Part shown: positions 1 to 12,687 of the stretch, piece by piece
How positions within the stretch are numbered: position 1 is the stretch's first letter
How the letters are laid out: every line of letters starts with the position of its first letter
Assembly: GCA_916610825.1 (NCBI GenBank)
Contig: OU744448.1
Span: forward strand, 23,725,032-23,789,031
Origin: Haliclystus octoradiatus
Lineage: Eukaryota > Cnidaria > Staurozoa > Stauromedusae > Haliclystidae
Direction: 5' to 3'
DNA: 64,000 nucleotides
Position numbers and translations under genes: made by a program
The notes under the pieces: generated by a model
What the model saw: the letters and a program-made list of their open reading frames with translations, nothing else
Database searches by the model: none
Told to the model about the DNA's origin: nothing

Positions 1-866
1 GTCCCCCTTCAAGATTGCTGTATCGAAAATTTTGATCAAGGCTTGCATTAAACAATTCAATTATCTTACCCCGATGGTGACAACTGACTTTTAATCGACG
101 GCAAAATTTGAGCTGCCATCATTATCAATAGTATAAATGAAACTCCATAGGCCATGATGAAATATATGCATCAAATAAATATGTTGCTGATTCAAGTAAC
201 AGTCGATGGAGAAATGGAGAATTAATATGCAATACTCATTTCCACCTGGAACTAGAACAAACTGGGGTTCTCCCTATCCCAAGGTCATTCCCATGTGATT
301 TGGAATAATATTGGTCCAGCCTTATAATTATGCAAACATCAATTTTTGACCCTTACAGAAGATATAGTCTTCCCTGATGGAAGAACTGAGCAAACCCCGA
401 CTGGGGGTTGTAACTCCCCTGTCATTCCAGTGGTGCCAATCCTGCAAACGTGGGATGTAAATGAAAGGCAAAATGTAGAACTGGACTCCTTTCATCGATT
501 CTTTTCCGTTGATAAGATTCTTACGACAGCAATATCATCGAGGTCGGTGAAAGCAATCACATGAACACATTTACCAAAAAATTTCATCATTCTATCTAGA
601 GCACACTATTCGCCATGGGGGGTGAGGGGAAAATTGCCATACCGACTTACGAAACTATAAGTAAATGTAGTAAAGGAAAGGTAAGGAGAACTCAATTGAA
701 CAGAGCTGGATGTAGTTAAGAAGGGAGATGAAAGAGGGACGCATGGATGAGGAGGATGCTAGCGACAGGAAGAAATGGAAATAGGCAAACAACAAAGCTC
801 AATAATAAGAAGAACAGCAAGACAAATAACTTAGCAGCAAAAACATCTAACGAATTATGTACTATA
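1..866. other. No gene recognised
   Basis: The only open frame (346-564, plus) has no recognisable domain, and its reverse strand is interrupted by stops. The stretch ends at the GT-rich end of the retrotransposon that begins at 867. Confidence 0.5.
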
Positions 867-2332
867 GTGTGTGTGTGTGTATAATTTTATTTCGATTCGT
901 AACCAAAATGAGCAAATGCTCGTTTATACATTGATACGAATTTAAAAGTAAGTTATTAATTATAATATTGTAAATTAGTAGAAATAATGATAAGGATAAT
1001 AGTATTAATAATATAATACAATTTTTATTTTTATTTTATTATTTTGTTATTTTTTTTTTTTTTTTTCGTTTTTTGAATGAGACAAGTTCCATAATTATGC
1101 TAATTTTATTATATTTATGAGGAGAATACTAGTGTTTTTGATATATATAATATTATAATCTAACTATCGACAGCTGATTGACATAAACCAATAATTTATT
1201 TTCCATTCCAGGGATGTCAAATACGCAAGAGTTGACTCTTTGAATGTTCTTATTGCTTCCCCACGTATTACTTCCGGGATAAAGTTCCAGACTCTAGTAC
1301 CTACTGCTACAATCGACCATTTCATCAGGGTTGTTCTGCAAATGGGTGGGATGAGTTTGTTTGGACGGCAAGATGACGTATATTTAGTGTTGGATATCTT
1401 GAAGAGGGAGTGTAAAAGTTTTGGAGTTTCTGTTATGAGTGTTTTGTGGATCATATTGGTTAATTTTACTATTCTTCTGACGTGTAGAGATGGAAGATGA
1501 TATTCTTTACCAGTATTGGGTCGTGTTAGGTGTTTTAGTGATTTTTCTTGAATTCTTTCTAATTTTAGTCTATCCGTTTGATTAATTCCAAGAAGAAGTA
1601 GGCTACAATGTTCTAGGTGAGGACGGATGTATGTCTTGTAAAGTGTATTGGCAAGGTGTGGGTTTAGGGATTTCTTAACCTGTTTGATTTGATATAGGGA
1701 GAGATTGGCTTTTCTGATGCAATTGCGAAGATGACATCTCATGTTTAATCTACTGTCAATGTGAGCACCGAGTATCTTTATTATATTGAGCCAAGGTAAG
1801 GTTACATCATCGATTGTAATGTCTTTGTTATGTATTTGATTAGTACTTAGAAGATTTGCGCTCGTGACGTGAATGTCGGGTTCTGGAATGTGAGTGATTA
1901 GTAGGCATTGAGTTTTTGAGGGGTTCAGTTTTAGACAATTCAGCTGGAACCATTGGTGCACCTTTTCCAAGTCTTTGTTGAGGTGTTGGACAGCAGTGTT
2001 TTTGTGGTTGGAGGAATAGTATAGCGTTGTATCATCTGCGTATCGTATGATGGAAGAGGTTATTGGAAGAAATGAAAAGTCTGCTACGTAGATATTAAAT
2101 AGTAGTGGTGATATTATCGACCCTTGTGGGACTCCCCGAGGGCAGGAGAAGGGCGAGGAAGTCTGACTTTCAACTCTGATAGATTGTGTTCTTCCACTTA
2201 GGTAATTGTTGATTAAGTTACAACTTGATGGGTTTACACCGTAAGCTCTCAATTTTTCCATCAGAAGTTTATGGTGTACCATATCAAGTGCCTTGGAGAG
2301 ATCGAGGGAGACGATTGCAGTAGTTTGTTTTT
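867..2332 (-). mobile_element. 5'-truncated non-LTR retrotransposon, sister of the 38-43 kb copy
   Basis: Read on the minus strand, this matches the 3' third of the full element at 38.45-43.22 kb almost base for base: the second half of the reverse transcriptase, the C-terminal region, the 3' UTR and an (AC)n tail, seen here as GT repeats at 867-880. Homology stops abruptly near 2332, where the full copy continues and this one runs into AT-rich TAATATA sequence. Such 5' truncation is normal for target-primed reverse transcription. A long A/T homopolymer at about 1030-1066 differs in length from the sister copy. I did not find a convincing target-site duplication. Confidence 0.9.
1164..2328 (-). 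pseudogene. Reverse transcriptase fragment (3' part of ORF2)
   Basis: The frame contains motif A (SLDLSKALD), the GVPQGS motif, the catalytic YADD box and the C-terminal region of an APE-type non-LTR reverse transcriptase. It lacks the endonuclease and the N-terminal RT motifs. It is open to the normal stop, and the shared portion differs from the full-length copy by only about five residues. One of these replaces Phe by Leu beside the motif-A aspartates. The first ~38 residues of the open frame (to 2441) come from flanking AT-rich DNA and are not element sequence. It is dead on its own but young by sequence. Confidence 0.9.
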
Positions 2333-3480
2333 TAATAATATAATATAATAATATAATTGCAATAGTGATAATATGTAAATAAAATAAGTTAGAATATGAA
2401 GGAAGAAAATTATTAGATATTAGCTCTTCGTTGTAGATCACTAATAGTAATAATAATAGTATATCATCAGGGATGTGTAATCAGATCTGGAAGCTGAAAT
2501 ACGACTGAATTGATAACAGACTGATTATTTTATGAAAGAGCGCCTTTTAATGACAACATTGATACCCTGAAAATTCTCGAATAATTTGGAACAGCTTGAA
2601 ACATTTCGATATGTATATTTGCTGATATGGATGTCTGACTTATTAAATTGATTTATAATTTAAATAGAATAATGTTAATTTTTTATAAATATAATATAAC
2701 CGGATTGCGAAATTAATACCGGAATTGGCTATTTTGAAACATATATATCTATTATTTCACAAAACCTAATTTCACTATACGGCTGGTACTCATTATAGTC
2801 TTTATGGACAATTACGTTTTATTTTTTAAGTGATATATTTGCTGAAATAAATGTTCTGTTTGTTAAAGAGCTCAGCTAAATTAACTATCTTCAAAATATC
2901 AGCGATGAATATGTGATGATTCAGTACCAGCTTATTGCATCTATAGATTTGTATACGTTTCAAAACCAGCTTTTCAAGTATCTTATACTCTCTTATGATG
3001 TGATGTATTTGAAAAAAACATACAGGGAAGTGGTCGGTGGAGCACTTCCATTAATCTTTAGTGCATAGAGACATTAAATATTTTGGAGAACATTAAATAT
3101 TTGTTCAGCTATTGCCTAGAATTATATTAGACTAGCTCAAAGTTTCACTTATTTTTATCACGAGTTTGATAGTTGGTAAGTGAGTTTCCAGCCATCAATA
3201 TTTCAATATATCAGAGTGAGTTTGTCTTGGAGCTAGTCAAGATTTCAAGATGCACTCCGTATACATGACCGTATTGTAAGCGCAATCGAAGATCGAAGGT
3301 CATCAAATTACAATCATAGAGGTTTCTAGACAATGGGGGAAATTAATCCGATTTATGGCGCAGAGATCAGCTAAATTGTGGAACGAATTATTATCAGAGA
3401 TATTGTTGTAAATATATTTCAAATTCTATATTGATATTATTTAATGATGTAAACATATTTCAAAGTATATAAATCCATAG
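2333..3480. other. No gene recognised
   Basis: AT-rich sequence with no sustained open frame on either strand and no recognisable repeat family. Confidence 0.5.
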
Positions 3481-3950
3481 ATAATCATGATGGCATGATT
3501 ATTTATATAAATTAAAGTGTATTAATCTATCCGATGTTACAGAATCCCGTTAATTCATTTGTATAGATGTTAATCGTGTCACCGATCGGACTGAACACTT
3601 CTATCATCTATAGAAAAATATACTTTCTCCGAATTATGTAATTGATGACAATCAGTGTTCAATTGCACTCACAATAGTGTATTTCTCTTATTCCATTTGT
3701 CCGTTTCTTAATATTTTAAATGGCGTTCTTTTTTCAAGATTTCCAAAAAATTCTGGTCATTCAAATTTTTGGATTGTTAATGGATGACGGCAGACGTTAT
3801 TAGCCCAAATATTCAAGATCAAGTCTTTGGCTTTGATTCGTCTAGATATTTGTTGACGTTTCAAATACATTAGACTCTGGGGATTCCAAAATGCCATTTA
3901 AAGAGATCCATCGATATACAAAATAAAAATCTCAAATTTTTCCATTCAAA
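3481..3950 (+). repeat. Dispersed repeat, copy A (uninterrupted)
   Basis: From 3564 to about 3945 this matches, in the same order, the three blocks at 49447-49539, 54309-54546 and 56368-56420. Here it has neither the retrotransposon nor the TIR element that split copy B, so it shows the empty sites of both. The first ~80 bp (3481-3562) match copy B only as the reverse complement of about 49370-49445, so that segment is inverted between the copies. No coding potential is visible. The family type is unknown; it could be an old DNA-transposon derivative. Confidence 0.75.
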
Positions 3951-4519
3951 AGGGGTTTTCCATTAATAACACCAGGGAGGGGGGCGGGTTGAATTTTTTC
4001 AGGAGAAAAGAAATTTCACAACCCTTTACAATTGCTTTAAAAAAATGATTTGTACCCCATTCTATTTGTGACCAAAAGTTTCGTACCCCATCTAATTATG
4101 AAACTAGGCACTTAATTTAATGGTGCTGCTTAATGGGATGAAATATATTCGAAGGAAAATCACATTTAAAATAATGTATTCTATTCAATCTCACTGTAAA
4201 TTTGATATTGTGGAATATTAAATAAGAACAGAATGTGTGTTCCAGCTAGCCTTATGTATCTTGTCTTTCTGTAGAGATCATCGACATATAGAGCGTCTTC
4301 CTCTAATTCAACGATTGACGTAACAGCCTTCAAGTCCGCCATGTTTGTGTTCCCAATCTCAAAAGTGCCATTTCAAATTGTGAAAAGGTTATTGCATGAC
4401 CGTTATTTTGTTCGTAGTGTTGTTTTAGAAGTTAGATTCAACAAATCATGTATCTATTTTGAATTATATCGCTTTATTATTACCTATTCCAACTTTATCA
4501 AGACGGTTATGTGTTTAAT
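3951..4519. other. No gene; C/G-rich runs
   Basis: Contains a G-run near 3975 and two GTACCCCAT-like phrases (about 4051 and 4090). These resemble the phrases of the C-rich dispersed repeat at 4.87, 12.4 and 49.2 kb. Nothing coding is recognised before the THAP remnant. Confidence 0.4.
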
Positions 4520-4815
4520 GGTCAGATGTGGTCGAAAATCTGGTAAACGCGGTAAGAAGGTCAAAAGTCAAAACGACGAAGAAACTGATGGCGAGAAGAT
4601 CCATATCTACAAAGTCCCTGTCATAATCAAGCACCAGGGACAGTCTAATCTAGAGCTAACGACGGAGAAAAGACTACTCTGGATTTCTGCAATTAATACA
4701 GATGGTCTTTCCGAAAAGAATTTATCAAATGATCATGTTTGTTTCTGGAAAAGCTGCAAAATCATTCGACAAATTCAATGTGTATTGGTTTCCTTTACGT
4801 TTGGGACATTCTAAA
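4520..4815 (+). pseudogene. THAP zinc-finger domain remnant, frameshifted
   Basis: THAP domains are about 90-residue C2CH zinc fingers that bind DNA and sit at the N-terminus of P-element-type transposases and related host proteins. One frame gives a Met-Val-Arg-Cys start, a basic stretch, then a block like VPVIIKHQGQ and KRLLWISAI, ending around DHVC. The expected C-terminal part (SGKAAKSFDKFNVYWFPLRL) lies in another frame starting near 4740. The domain is therefore split by a frameshift beside the last Cys-x2-His ligands, and no transposase body follows on this strand. The family assignment is from recalled THAP-like sequences. Confidence 0.6.
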
Positions 4816-4861
4816 GTGTTGAGAACTAGCTGCAGTAAAACAAATGAAAGTGATGCTAGAG

Positions 4862-5015
4862 CTCTGGAAACCGGGGGGGGGGTAACTCAGAAACTTCAGG
4901 TACGGGGGAGTGCCAATTTGAATTCAGAAATACCCCCACAAAAAAATTTTTATTATTAAATTGATACCTCAAATATTTTTTCACTCCAAAATGTATACCC
5001 TAAATATTTTTTTCA
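4862..5015 (+). repeat. C/G-rich dispersed repeat, copy 1
   Basis: Phrases such as GGTACGGGGGAGTGCCAATTT and ATACCCCC followed by A/T-rich spacers recur near 12390-12560 and 49180-49310. The 12.4-kb copy is in the opposite orientation to the 49.2-kb one. It looks like a short interspersed element with an internal, diverged tandem structure. Confidence 0.5.
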
Positions 5016-6538
5016 GTACGCACATTTTATAATTGATCTACATTATATATATTATACATTGTGTCAACTTTTATTGTTCATGAGCAGCAGAACAAGTTTC
5101 CAAGTGATTTGTGAAAGTAAGATGTAATCTGCTCGTGAAGTGTAGTTGGCAAAAGAGAGAAACAGGCCTTGCAAGCGCATTCATTGACAGTTTTTTCCTC
5201 TTTTTTAATCCTCAAGTTAGATTGTGACTAGAGCAGTAAAAAATGTACAAATCCGGGACAAATAATCCTCAATATGACAGTGCTAAGTTCTAGTAGCCTA
5301 TTACCTTAAAATAAAAATGTAGTAATATTAAATGCCTGGTAGTGCTGTTCATTGTGCCTGCTTTTCTCAAATGAAAAAGGCAGGTAGATCCATAAAACAA
5401 AAAAACGGCCACTGCATATCAATTGATTTTCAAATCATGTTGTCCTTGGTTCAATAATAAATTTTGAATACAATAATGAAGTAATCTTCACTTGAACTCA
5501 ATCAAAGCTAGCGTAACTATTGCATACACAATCAGTTCTTTTAGAGGTTCCACATTTCATAAATCTAAATAATTTCTTTCTGTTGTGTAACAGAGAAAAA
5601 AAAGTTTTGTTTTAATTTGAATAAAGTGTTCAATGTTTATAAGACATTGCCCCGGTCTTTGCATCATAGTGATCATACCTTTCATCTTGCTGCCTCCCGT
5701 GTAGTAGCCCACCCCACCCTACCGATCTATCGTTCCTTCCATCTTCCAATCAAGCTAATCGAAATTGCAGATATCATGGGGTTTGCTCCCGGGTTTTCTG
5801 ATTCCTGATTGTAGGCCTGCTTAATTCTATGTTGAATTTAGTGACATATTGAATGATATAGGTTATCTTACGTATCCAGGGTCCGATCCAGGGAAATCAC
5901 TTTCGAAGATCTCCACTCAGAATTCATATACCAGTTCACTTAGCACCAAGATAATGTCACTATAGCTCATAGTACGGGCCATCAGGATTAAGCATCAGCA
6001 ACAAAAAACACGAAAATATTTCCGACGGCTACCATTTCGGATATACCTCCCTGCCATGTAAATGACTGCAAAACTGCTGAATCGGCACAAATCAAAATTA
6101 CTAAAAATGGCTCAAAAAGTGGAGATAGTGTAATTGAAAACGAAACTAAACTTTTACTCAAATTATCAACGCTAGCATACAAGAACAAGAGGTCAAACTT
6201 CTTATTATAACTTTGAACGATTATAGATCATTGTATTCAGGAATACTATTTACAAATTTTCAAATACAATAATCATTGATGATTGATATATATCAGACAA
6301 CACAAGCCTACAACAAGCATAGGCCTAGCTCAGCCTCATTCACTCGCCACGGGTGTTTGAACCGTTCAAGGGGTTCAAACACTGAAGACATTAATTGTAA
6401 GTATCATAAATACATGCACGGTTTTGATTTAATTGAATTTGTTTTCGTTTGTAAGTTCATCATTAATCAATGTTAGGCCTATCAACACAGATCTATATTT
6501 AACAAAAAAATGTCATATTCTAAATGTTTAATAATCTA
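5016..6538. other. No gene recognised
   Basis: AT-rich. The short open frames have no domain, coiled coil or splice-supported structure that I can defend. Confidence 0.5.
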
Positions 6539-9500
6539 CTATATATAATAGGAAACATATCTTGTCCTCTTTGAACGGCGAATTGTTGGATCTTCTGATA
6601 GCGCTGGACGGACTTCCTCCACATACCTACCGTCAATAGTAGTTTGGACAGCTACCTCGGATGATGAAGATCCCGATTGAGGACTTTCTTTGTCTTTGTC
6701 ATTTCTTTTCTCAGGTGGGGTCTTTTTTTTACTTACTTTGAACTTTGCTGTTATGTCTTCTTCTATTGATTTTTTTCCGCTGCCGGGATTGAGTATTTTT
6801 TGGCAATTTCATCATAGACAAGATTTACATGGCATAAAACATCTTTAGTAGTTACACTGATTGGGTTTTTACCTTCAAAAATTAACAATCCTGTTGGTTC
6901 AATGTGGTACATGCAACCAGTTATGTTTATGTGCTCTACATGGTGACTGTCAAATGCCACTGGTTCTCTGTACTCTAATTTTGTTCTACTGATTTTCTTT
7001 ATCATTCGTTGTAGCCTGATAATCAGGAATGATTTCAGTGGAGTGTCCAATACAGCATAATCCTCAAATAGAATTAGATGGGTTTATGCATCAGCTTCGC
7101 CTGTGCTACTAATTTCTTCTTGTGCGTTCACTTGTTTAACTCTAGTTAGCCTGAAAAAGTATATCTGATTGTTATTTCATTTGCTACTGAAATTTCCTTT
7201 GTATTAGCACTGGTTAGTATCAACGTTGTATGATATGTAACAAATCTTACCTATCTTTTGACAGATGTGGATCTTCATTAATGAGTCGTATTAGACTGGA
7301 CTTGAATCACCTTCCATATCCTGGGACCATTACCGTTGGTGAGTGTTTTATCCTTTAATTTAATAATTAAGTATAGTTAATAATTTCTGTTGCAATGCTA
7401 TATATTCCATTATTGGACTTCATGTATAGCTTATGGTTTTCAATATATACATACCTTGTTTCAACTTCTTGGTCAGAATGATCATTTGAATCAACTGCGT
7501 TGCCAAGTGTTTCTTGAAGAGCTTGTATTTCTTCGACGGATGCCTCAAACGGATCTTCACCTTGAAAGAAAGCAAACGTCAAATGAATACATATCATTTC
7601 ATACTTCTCATTATTTGATATTAGATCTATGCAAATTGAGGTTTATATTATTGACATGCCAATCTCCACATTCAATTGTCCACTAGCTAACTCAGCTTCC
7701 TCTTCGTCATCCTCTTCACAATTGTCTTCAATATTAAAGTTTTTAAATAATCTTGGCTGATCACCACTTTCAAAAGGCTTCAGAAACCAGTCATGGGGAC
7801 CTTCTTCGCCTTCGTATGCATACTTGTCGTAAAATGTTTTTATCATTCCTAACTCTGTGGCTAGTTCATGAGCCATTGTGATGCCATTTTCCCAAGAAAC
7901 TACCTCTTCGCCTACTGTAGGATATTTTGCCATGTCTGCATTTTCAAGGTGATCGTTTTCTTTGTTTTCCCAAACATTCTCTTGCTTTATGTGTGCTCTA
8001 GAAAACGATGGGCCACTTGGTTCTGCTTGAATTTGTGTTAGCCGAATCATTTGGGATGTATTTCTCAAAAGATGACCGAAAGGAAATACTGGATGATTAC
8101 CAATGAACTGAACCATTTTTGAAAAAAAGTCTTCACAGCAATCTGACCCCATTTTGTTTAATGGACAAGGAAGTTGGGGAACTGATCTCTAAAATAAAAT
8201 ATTACAGAGACTGCAGAGTGACAACTTAGAAGAAAATCGATGTAACATTGAGTGGAGATAAAGTTATCTTGCATTGTTAACGTTTCGTGCCAAAAAATGA
8301 AGTTCCGCCAAATTGCCAAGAAGTGAACCACACATGCAGCATATTTGATACGCAAAGATAATGAAATTTTTGTACTAAAAAAAATGTCAACGTATAGATG
8401 GATGATCTTCAAGTACATTTTCGTACCAATTACAGCTGGATCTGGTGGTTCGTTCAAAAAACTTCCTTCTGCGACTTTGGTCAAGCAATCCTGGACTTTT
8501 TTGAACGAGAGCTCTTGGGCAATTTTCCAATTTTGGCGATCTCTCTCTCGTCTTACATGTTCTCTCGTTAGCACATGCTCTACTGCTGGTACTTTCTTTA
8601 AAACTTTTTCAATGTGGTTCATGTGAACCAATCTCCCTGGGCCAATTTGCAATACCTTGCTAGTACGATCAAGATTGTTAATGTACTTTTTGTGGTTATG
8701 GATGGGGTCTTGGTCTCCTAGCCGACGAATCACATAACCACTCTCATTTTTTTCTTTTGAAGGAGCTAGAATGAAGCCAAGGGATCTTTCAATTGGCTGA
8801 AATCTGTCCTTGCTCCTTGTCATGTCTTGAACCATAAGTTTTCTTCTGCTATCACCATCTGAACTATGCCCTATCAGTGGTCCAATTTTTTCATCCATAA
8901 TCTCTTTGAAGATATTTTCAAATTCAACCCATTGATTTTCAACATGAACATGACTGAATTTGTTACATGTGCACATGATGCAGACAGCTAATGCAGGTAG
9001 CTGACTGTGCAATGGGTTAAGTATAATTACTCTAGCATTTCTACCAAGTACATTATTTTTAAATGCATCTGTTATTCTATTGTATGATGTTTCGTCATCG
9101 CCAATAGTGAGGTGGATGTTTTGCACGCATTGATGATCATTGTTTTCTGGTGTCCTTTCTCCACTAAACCCTACAATTTCGTCTGTCTCTTGATGGTAGA
9201 CAATGACAGGTTCTACGCCTGTCTCATCTTCTGCTGCTAACCATGGAACTTTTGGTATTTAAACTTCTCCATGAGTTGGCAAATTAGTTTACATAATTGT
9301 TCAAAATTTCCCCCATCAATGCCGGGTAAAATCTTCACAGAATTCTGTTTCCTCCAATGATACACTGCATTGAGGCTTGGTCCTTCCAAATTTTTATCAA
9401 CGAAATGACACAATTTAGGACCTCCCATTATCAGTAATGATTCATAGAAACTATGAACTGGTTTGTTGTATCTTTTACCTTGAGGTCCTTTGACCAAGAG

Positions 9501-11338
9501 ATTCCGTGCTATTGTTTCTAGCAGTCCTAGGAAAAATGGTTTATCTTGCAAAAGTCCTTTGCTACTTGCTTTCTCTAAGCGATAGCATATCGCCTTCATA
9601 TCACCACGTCTTGCATATTCTTTAAGTGATTCTGTGACTGTTCGTACTCTCAATCTTAATCTTAAGTTTATTTGAGTTAAAAAAAAGTTTGCAGTATCCT
9701 TATCTTCGATAATAGCATTTTTCTGTCTTAGTTGTTCAATCCTTTCATCTGTGGTTAAATAATCAAATCTGACACTTGAAAGTTCACGTTTCGTGTCTTC
9801 GTTATTTGTATTCGTTCTAAGGATTAGGCGTTGTTTACAAGACGGTAAGTATGGTATTTTTTGCAGGTCGAACATGTATGGCTATTGTCTTTTGCAAATC
9901 CAAAACACTTTCTATGTTTAAAGGTACCTTTATGTAGTACAATCCCATCTTTTGTCTCTTCTTTGAAGTGAGCCATAGGAATTGCATACCATGTATTTTC
10001 GAAATTATCAACTCCTTCTTTGGTGTCATTTATCAGCAGCTTTGTGTTCATATCATCATTTCCATAGTTAACATTTTCTCTGAAAAATCCTTCGCATATG
10101 TTGTATGGTTTATTTGATTCAAATGAATTTACGGTGGCTAGTCAACTCGTAGACTTTGAAGAAGTAGGGACTGTCATGAAATTTTTGATGCTGCTTACGT
10201 TCTTAACGTTACATTTGTTTGCTTTTACATGACCACCACTTTTGACATGATCTCTGAATCTTTTCAGTAAATTTCCACGTGATATTAAAGATATGTTTGT
10301 TTTGCAGGATCTACAATGAGCAGTTCCATTTGGTTTGAGAATAAACATCCCCTTGCTTGTTGCCTCCTCCACATCTCTGAAAATGTCTTCAACTTTTTTG
10401 TCTATTAATCCTTCGGATGCTGCCTCGTTTATCTTGAACTGGTGGATAGATGTATTGTCATGCTGATTGATCGCTCTTGGGTGCTTTGTAAACGCGCTCC
10501 TATTTTTGTAGTAGAATCACATAAGTTACAATCTATATAAAACAACTTGCCATCCTGGGTAACTTTGTAACGGGATACCACATTATCAAGTTTGTTGTTA
10601 TTAGAAATCTCATTTGCAATTTTCTGCAATCCTTTTAATTGGCTACTTTTCTCTATTTCAGGGACATTGGATGGAGTGATGTTTGTTTCCAAATCAATTG
10701 TTGGTATATCATGACTATCATCTTCGTCATTCACTGCAATGATAATTTGTGAACATTGAAATAAACGCATTTGTAAATATAATACTATTCAAATAACTTT
10801 ACTACATCAGCCTATTTTAATTTCAATATGGAAACGGAATATTTGTAACAGTTATGTAACCTTTGACACACACAGTGCTATTGATAGCTATCGCTACATA
10901 AACGCCTAATGTGGAATTGTAAGTTCAATCTGGATACAAAACGTTTTCTAATACCTTATTTTTTAATGTGTCCCAGCTATTCATATTGCTATTGTAATAT
11001 TTTACATACAAATTTCTCAGTTTATTAATATGATGTATTGAATTTCATTTATCAGACAATGACTACTAACCTTCAGATTCAACTTCAGAGACCACTTCTG
11101 TTGTAGAAAAGTCATCCAGATTTTGATAACATCTTTCATCAATTATATCCTCAATCCTTGCTTTTTTAGCTACATTGCTGGTTCCTTTTTTCCTTTTGTC
11201 ATGCTCTGCAAGTTCATGTTTGGTGGGTTTGCAATTACAATAATCACAATCATGTCCCTGCATTGGTAGTTCATAATCATCACATTGCTTGTATTGGAAA
11301 CATTTTCCTCGAAAAGTACCACGTTTATCAACACCCAT
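6539..11338 (-). pseudogene. Disrupted multi-exon P/THAP9-like transposase-derived gene
   Basis: Successive minus-strand coding blocks lie at 11338-11066 (start MGVDKRG, Cys cluster CDYCNC), 10770-10429, 10372-10142 (finger-like C-x2-C..H..H), 10141-9840, 9875-9237, 9230-8163, 8175-7643, about 7571-7450 and about 7095-6539. The body carries a transposase-like pattern: VIVYHQETDEIVGF, then HSSDGDSRRKLM, DQDPIHNHKKYINNL and MGSDCCEDFFSK. This recalls the RNase H-like core and C-terminal block of P/THAP9-type transposases. Damage is extensive. There is an in-frame TGA at 10142-10144, with the same frame coding on both sides. Frame changes occur near 9845, 9240 and 8165, and at the 7-A run near 6770. 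Some gaps (10.8-11.07, 7.6-7.5 and 7.4-7.1 kb) look like introns. I see no terminal inverted repeats. The family call is from memory; a host gene domesticated from a transposase is an alternative. Confidence 0.5.
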
Positions 11339-12389
11339 TTCTGTTTATGTTTTATAAAAAAACTTGACTGCAAACTTTTCCCACCAAAAATAATAGCAGT
11401 TTTTAAAGAAATCAAAATTTTCAGGGTGTAACTACGGTAATAGTCGCAATACAATATAACATCTTTCTGTGCGTAATTGTTTTTCGGGAAAGATTACAGT
11501 GTAATATTGCGTCAAGCGGATTTCGTATTGATACTAATATCCTAATTTGATTCTTATTCAACAAATGGTTGTCAATAGTAACATAATATAGCCTCTTCTA
11601 CACAATACGAGACTGAGGTTAAAGCATAATGGCATAATGGGCCAATAAATCGATTTTGTATTTTACTGACTACGCCTTATGCTTGCCTGTCTTATTTGGT
11701 ATATGTAGGTAACATTTATATATATTTTAAAAGAATAATATCAAGTTAATGATTCTTTTCTTCAAATCAGTCTTCAAATGGCAAAATTATATCAAAACAA
11801 ACATAAATATTATAAAAGAACACACTGGACACTGGTTACTATACTTTCTGAATCCAAATTATTTATTAATTATTTTCCTAGCCATGCTATATTGGAATGT
11901 TGTTATGACATCACAGGTGATAACATAATTTATCACAGTGCAACTCAAACGAAACGTTGCTTTAGTTCGTCCATGTAGTAGCCGAAATATTGTCAATAAG
12001 TACCAGTTTCTACATACATATTTGTTGATTTGCAAACATGCAAACCTTGTTAAATGGTCTATAATGGCTACTTTACAATGATACACATCCGGATACACCT
12101 ATTAATTTCTATTGAATTCAACCTTCAAAGAAATGTCACCTCCCTTTTCTCCCTTCAGCAGTCAGTATTCTCTAATCTCATAATTGGTCGATATAGACAG
12201 GTATTCATTGTACCTATTAATCTGCATATAGAAATAATGGGCTATGACTAACATTGTCTGTTATCTATATGTTACATCAAACATAATAAGGCTGATAATT
12301 TGTATTCACGGTTGATATAAATACTATCAGTAACAGAAAGAAAATAATACGCTAATGCGAAGAAAGTATTTTACGCTTTTCAAACAATA
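11339..12389. other. No gene recognised
   Basis: Upstream (5') side of the disrupted minus-strand gene. It is AT-rich with only short, overlapping, featureless frames. No TATA or initiator assignment is justified. Confidence 0.4.
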
Positions 12390-12560
12390 TTTTTAAATGA
12401 ATACCCCCAAATAATTTCAATCTAAAAAACAGCCCCCCAAAAAGTTTGAAAACTCTGAAATGTATACCCCAAAAATTTTCAAAAATCCTGAAAAGGTACC
12501 CCCAAGAATTGGCACGTCCCCGTATACCAACCATATGGAGTTACCCCCGGGTCATGACAT
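12390..12560 (-). repeat. C/G-rich dispersed repeat, copy 2
   Basis: Repeating phrases ATACCCCCAAATAATTT, TATACCCCAAAAATTTTC and GGTACCCCCAAGAATT at roughly 40-50 bp spacing, followed by GGCACGTCCCCGTATA. The last phrase is the reverse complement of a block at about 49215-49235. It is a member of the same family as 4862-5015. Confidence 0.6.
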
Positions 12561-12687
12561 GTGCTCTTGCCCTTTGTACTTTAGTTTTTTACTTGAGTGA
12601 CCACCATGTTGGCAGCATCTTGTACGTTTTAGTAATCAATAAATATACATTGTCTTCTTACAAACAAGTTTATTTTTATCAGGCATT

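Noticed and set aside
1240-1500. Plus-strand frame opposite the truncated retrotransposon, and the similar frame at 42516-42827
   Set aside because: Antisense shadows of the same ORF2 segment in the two element copies.
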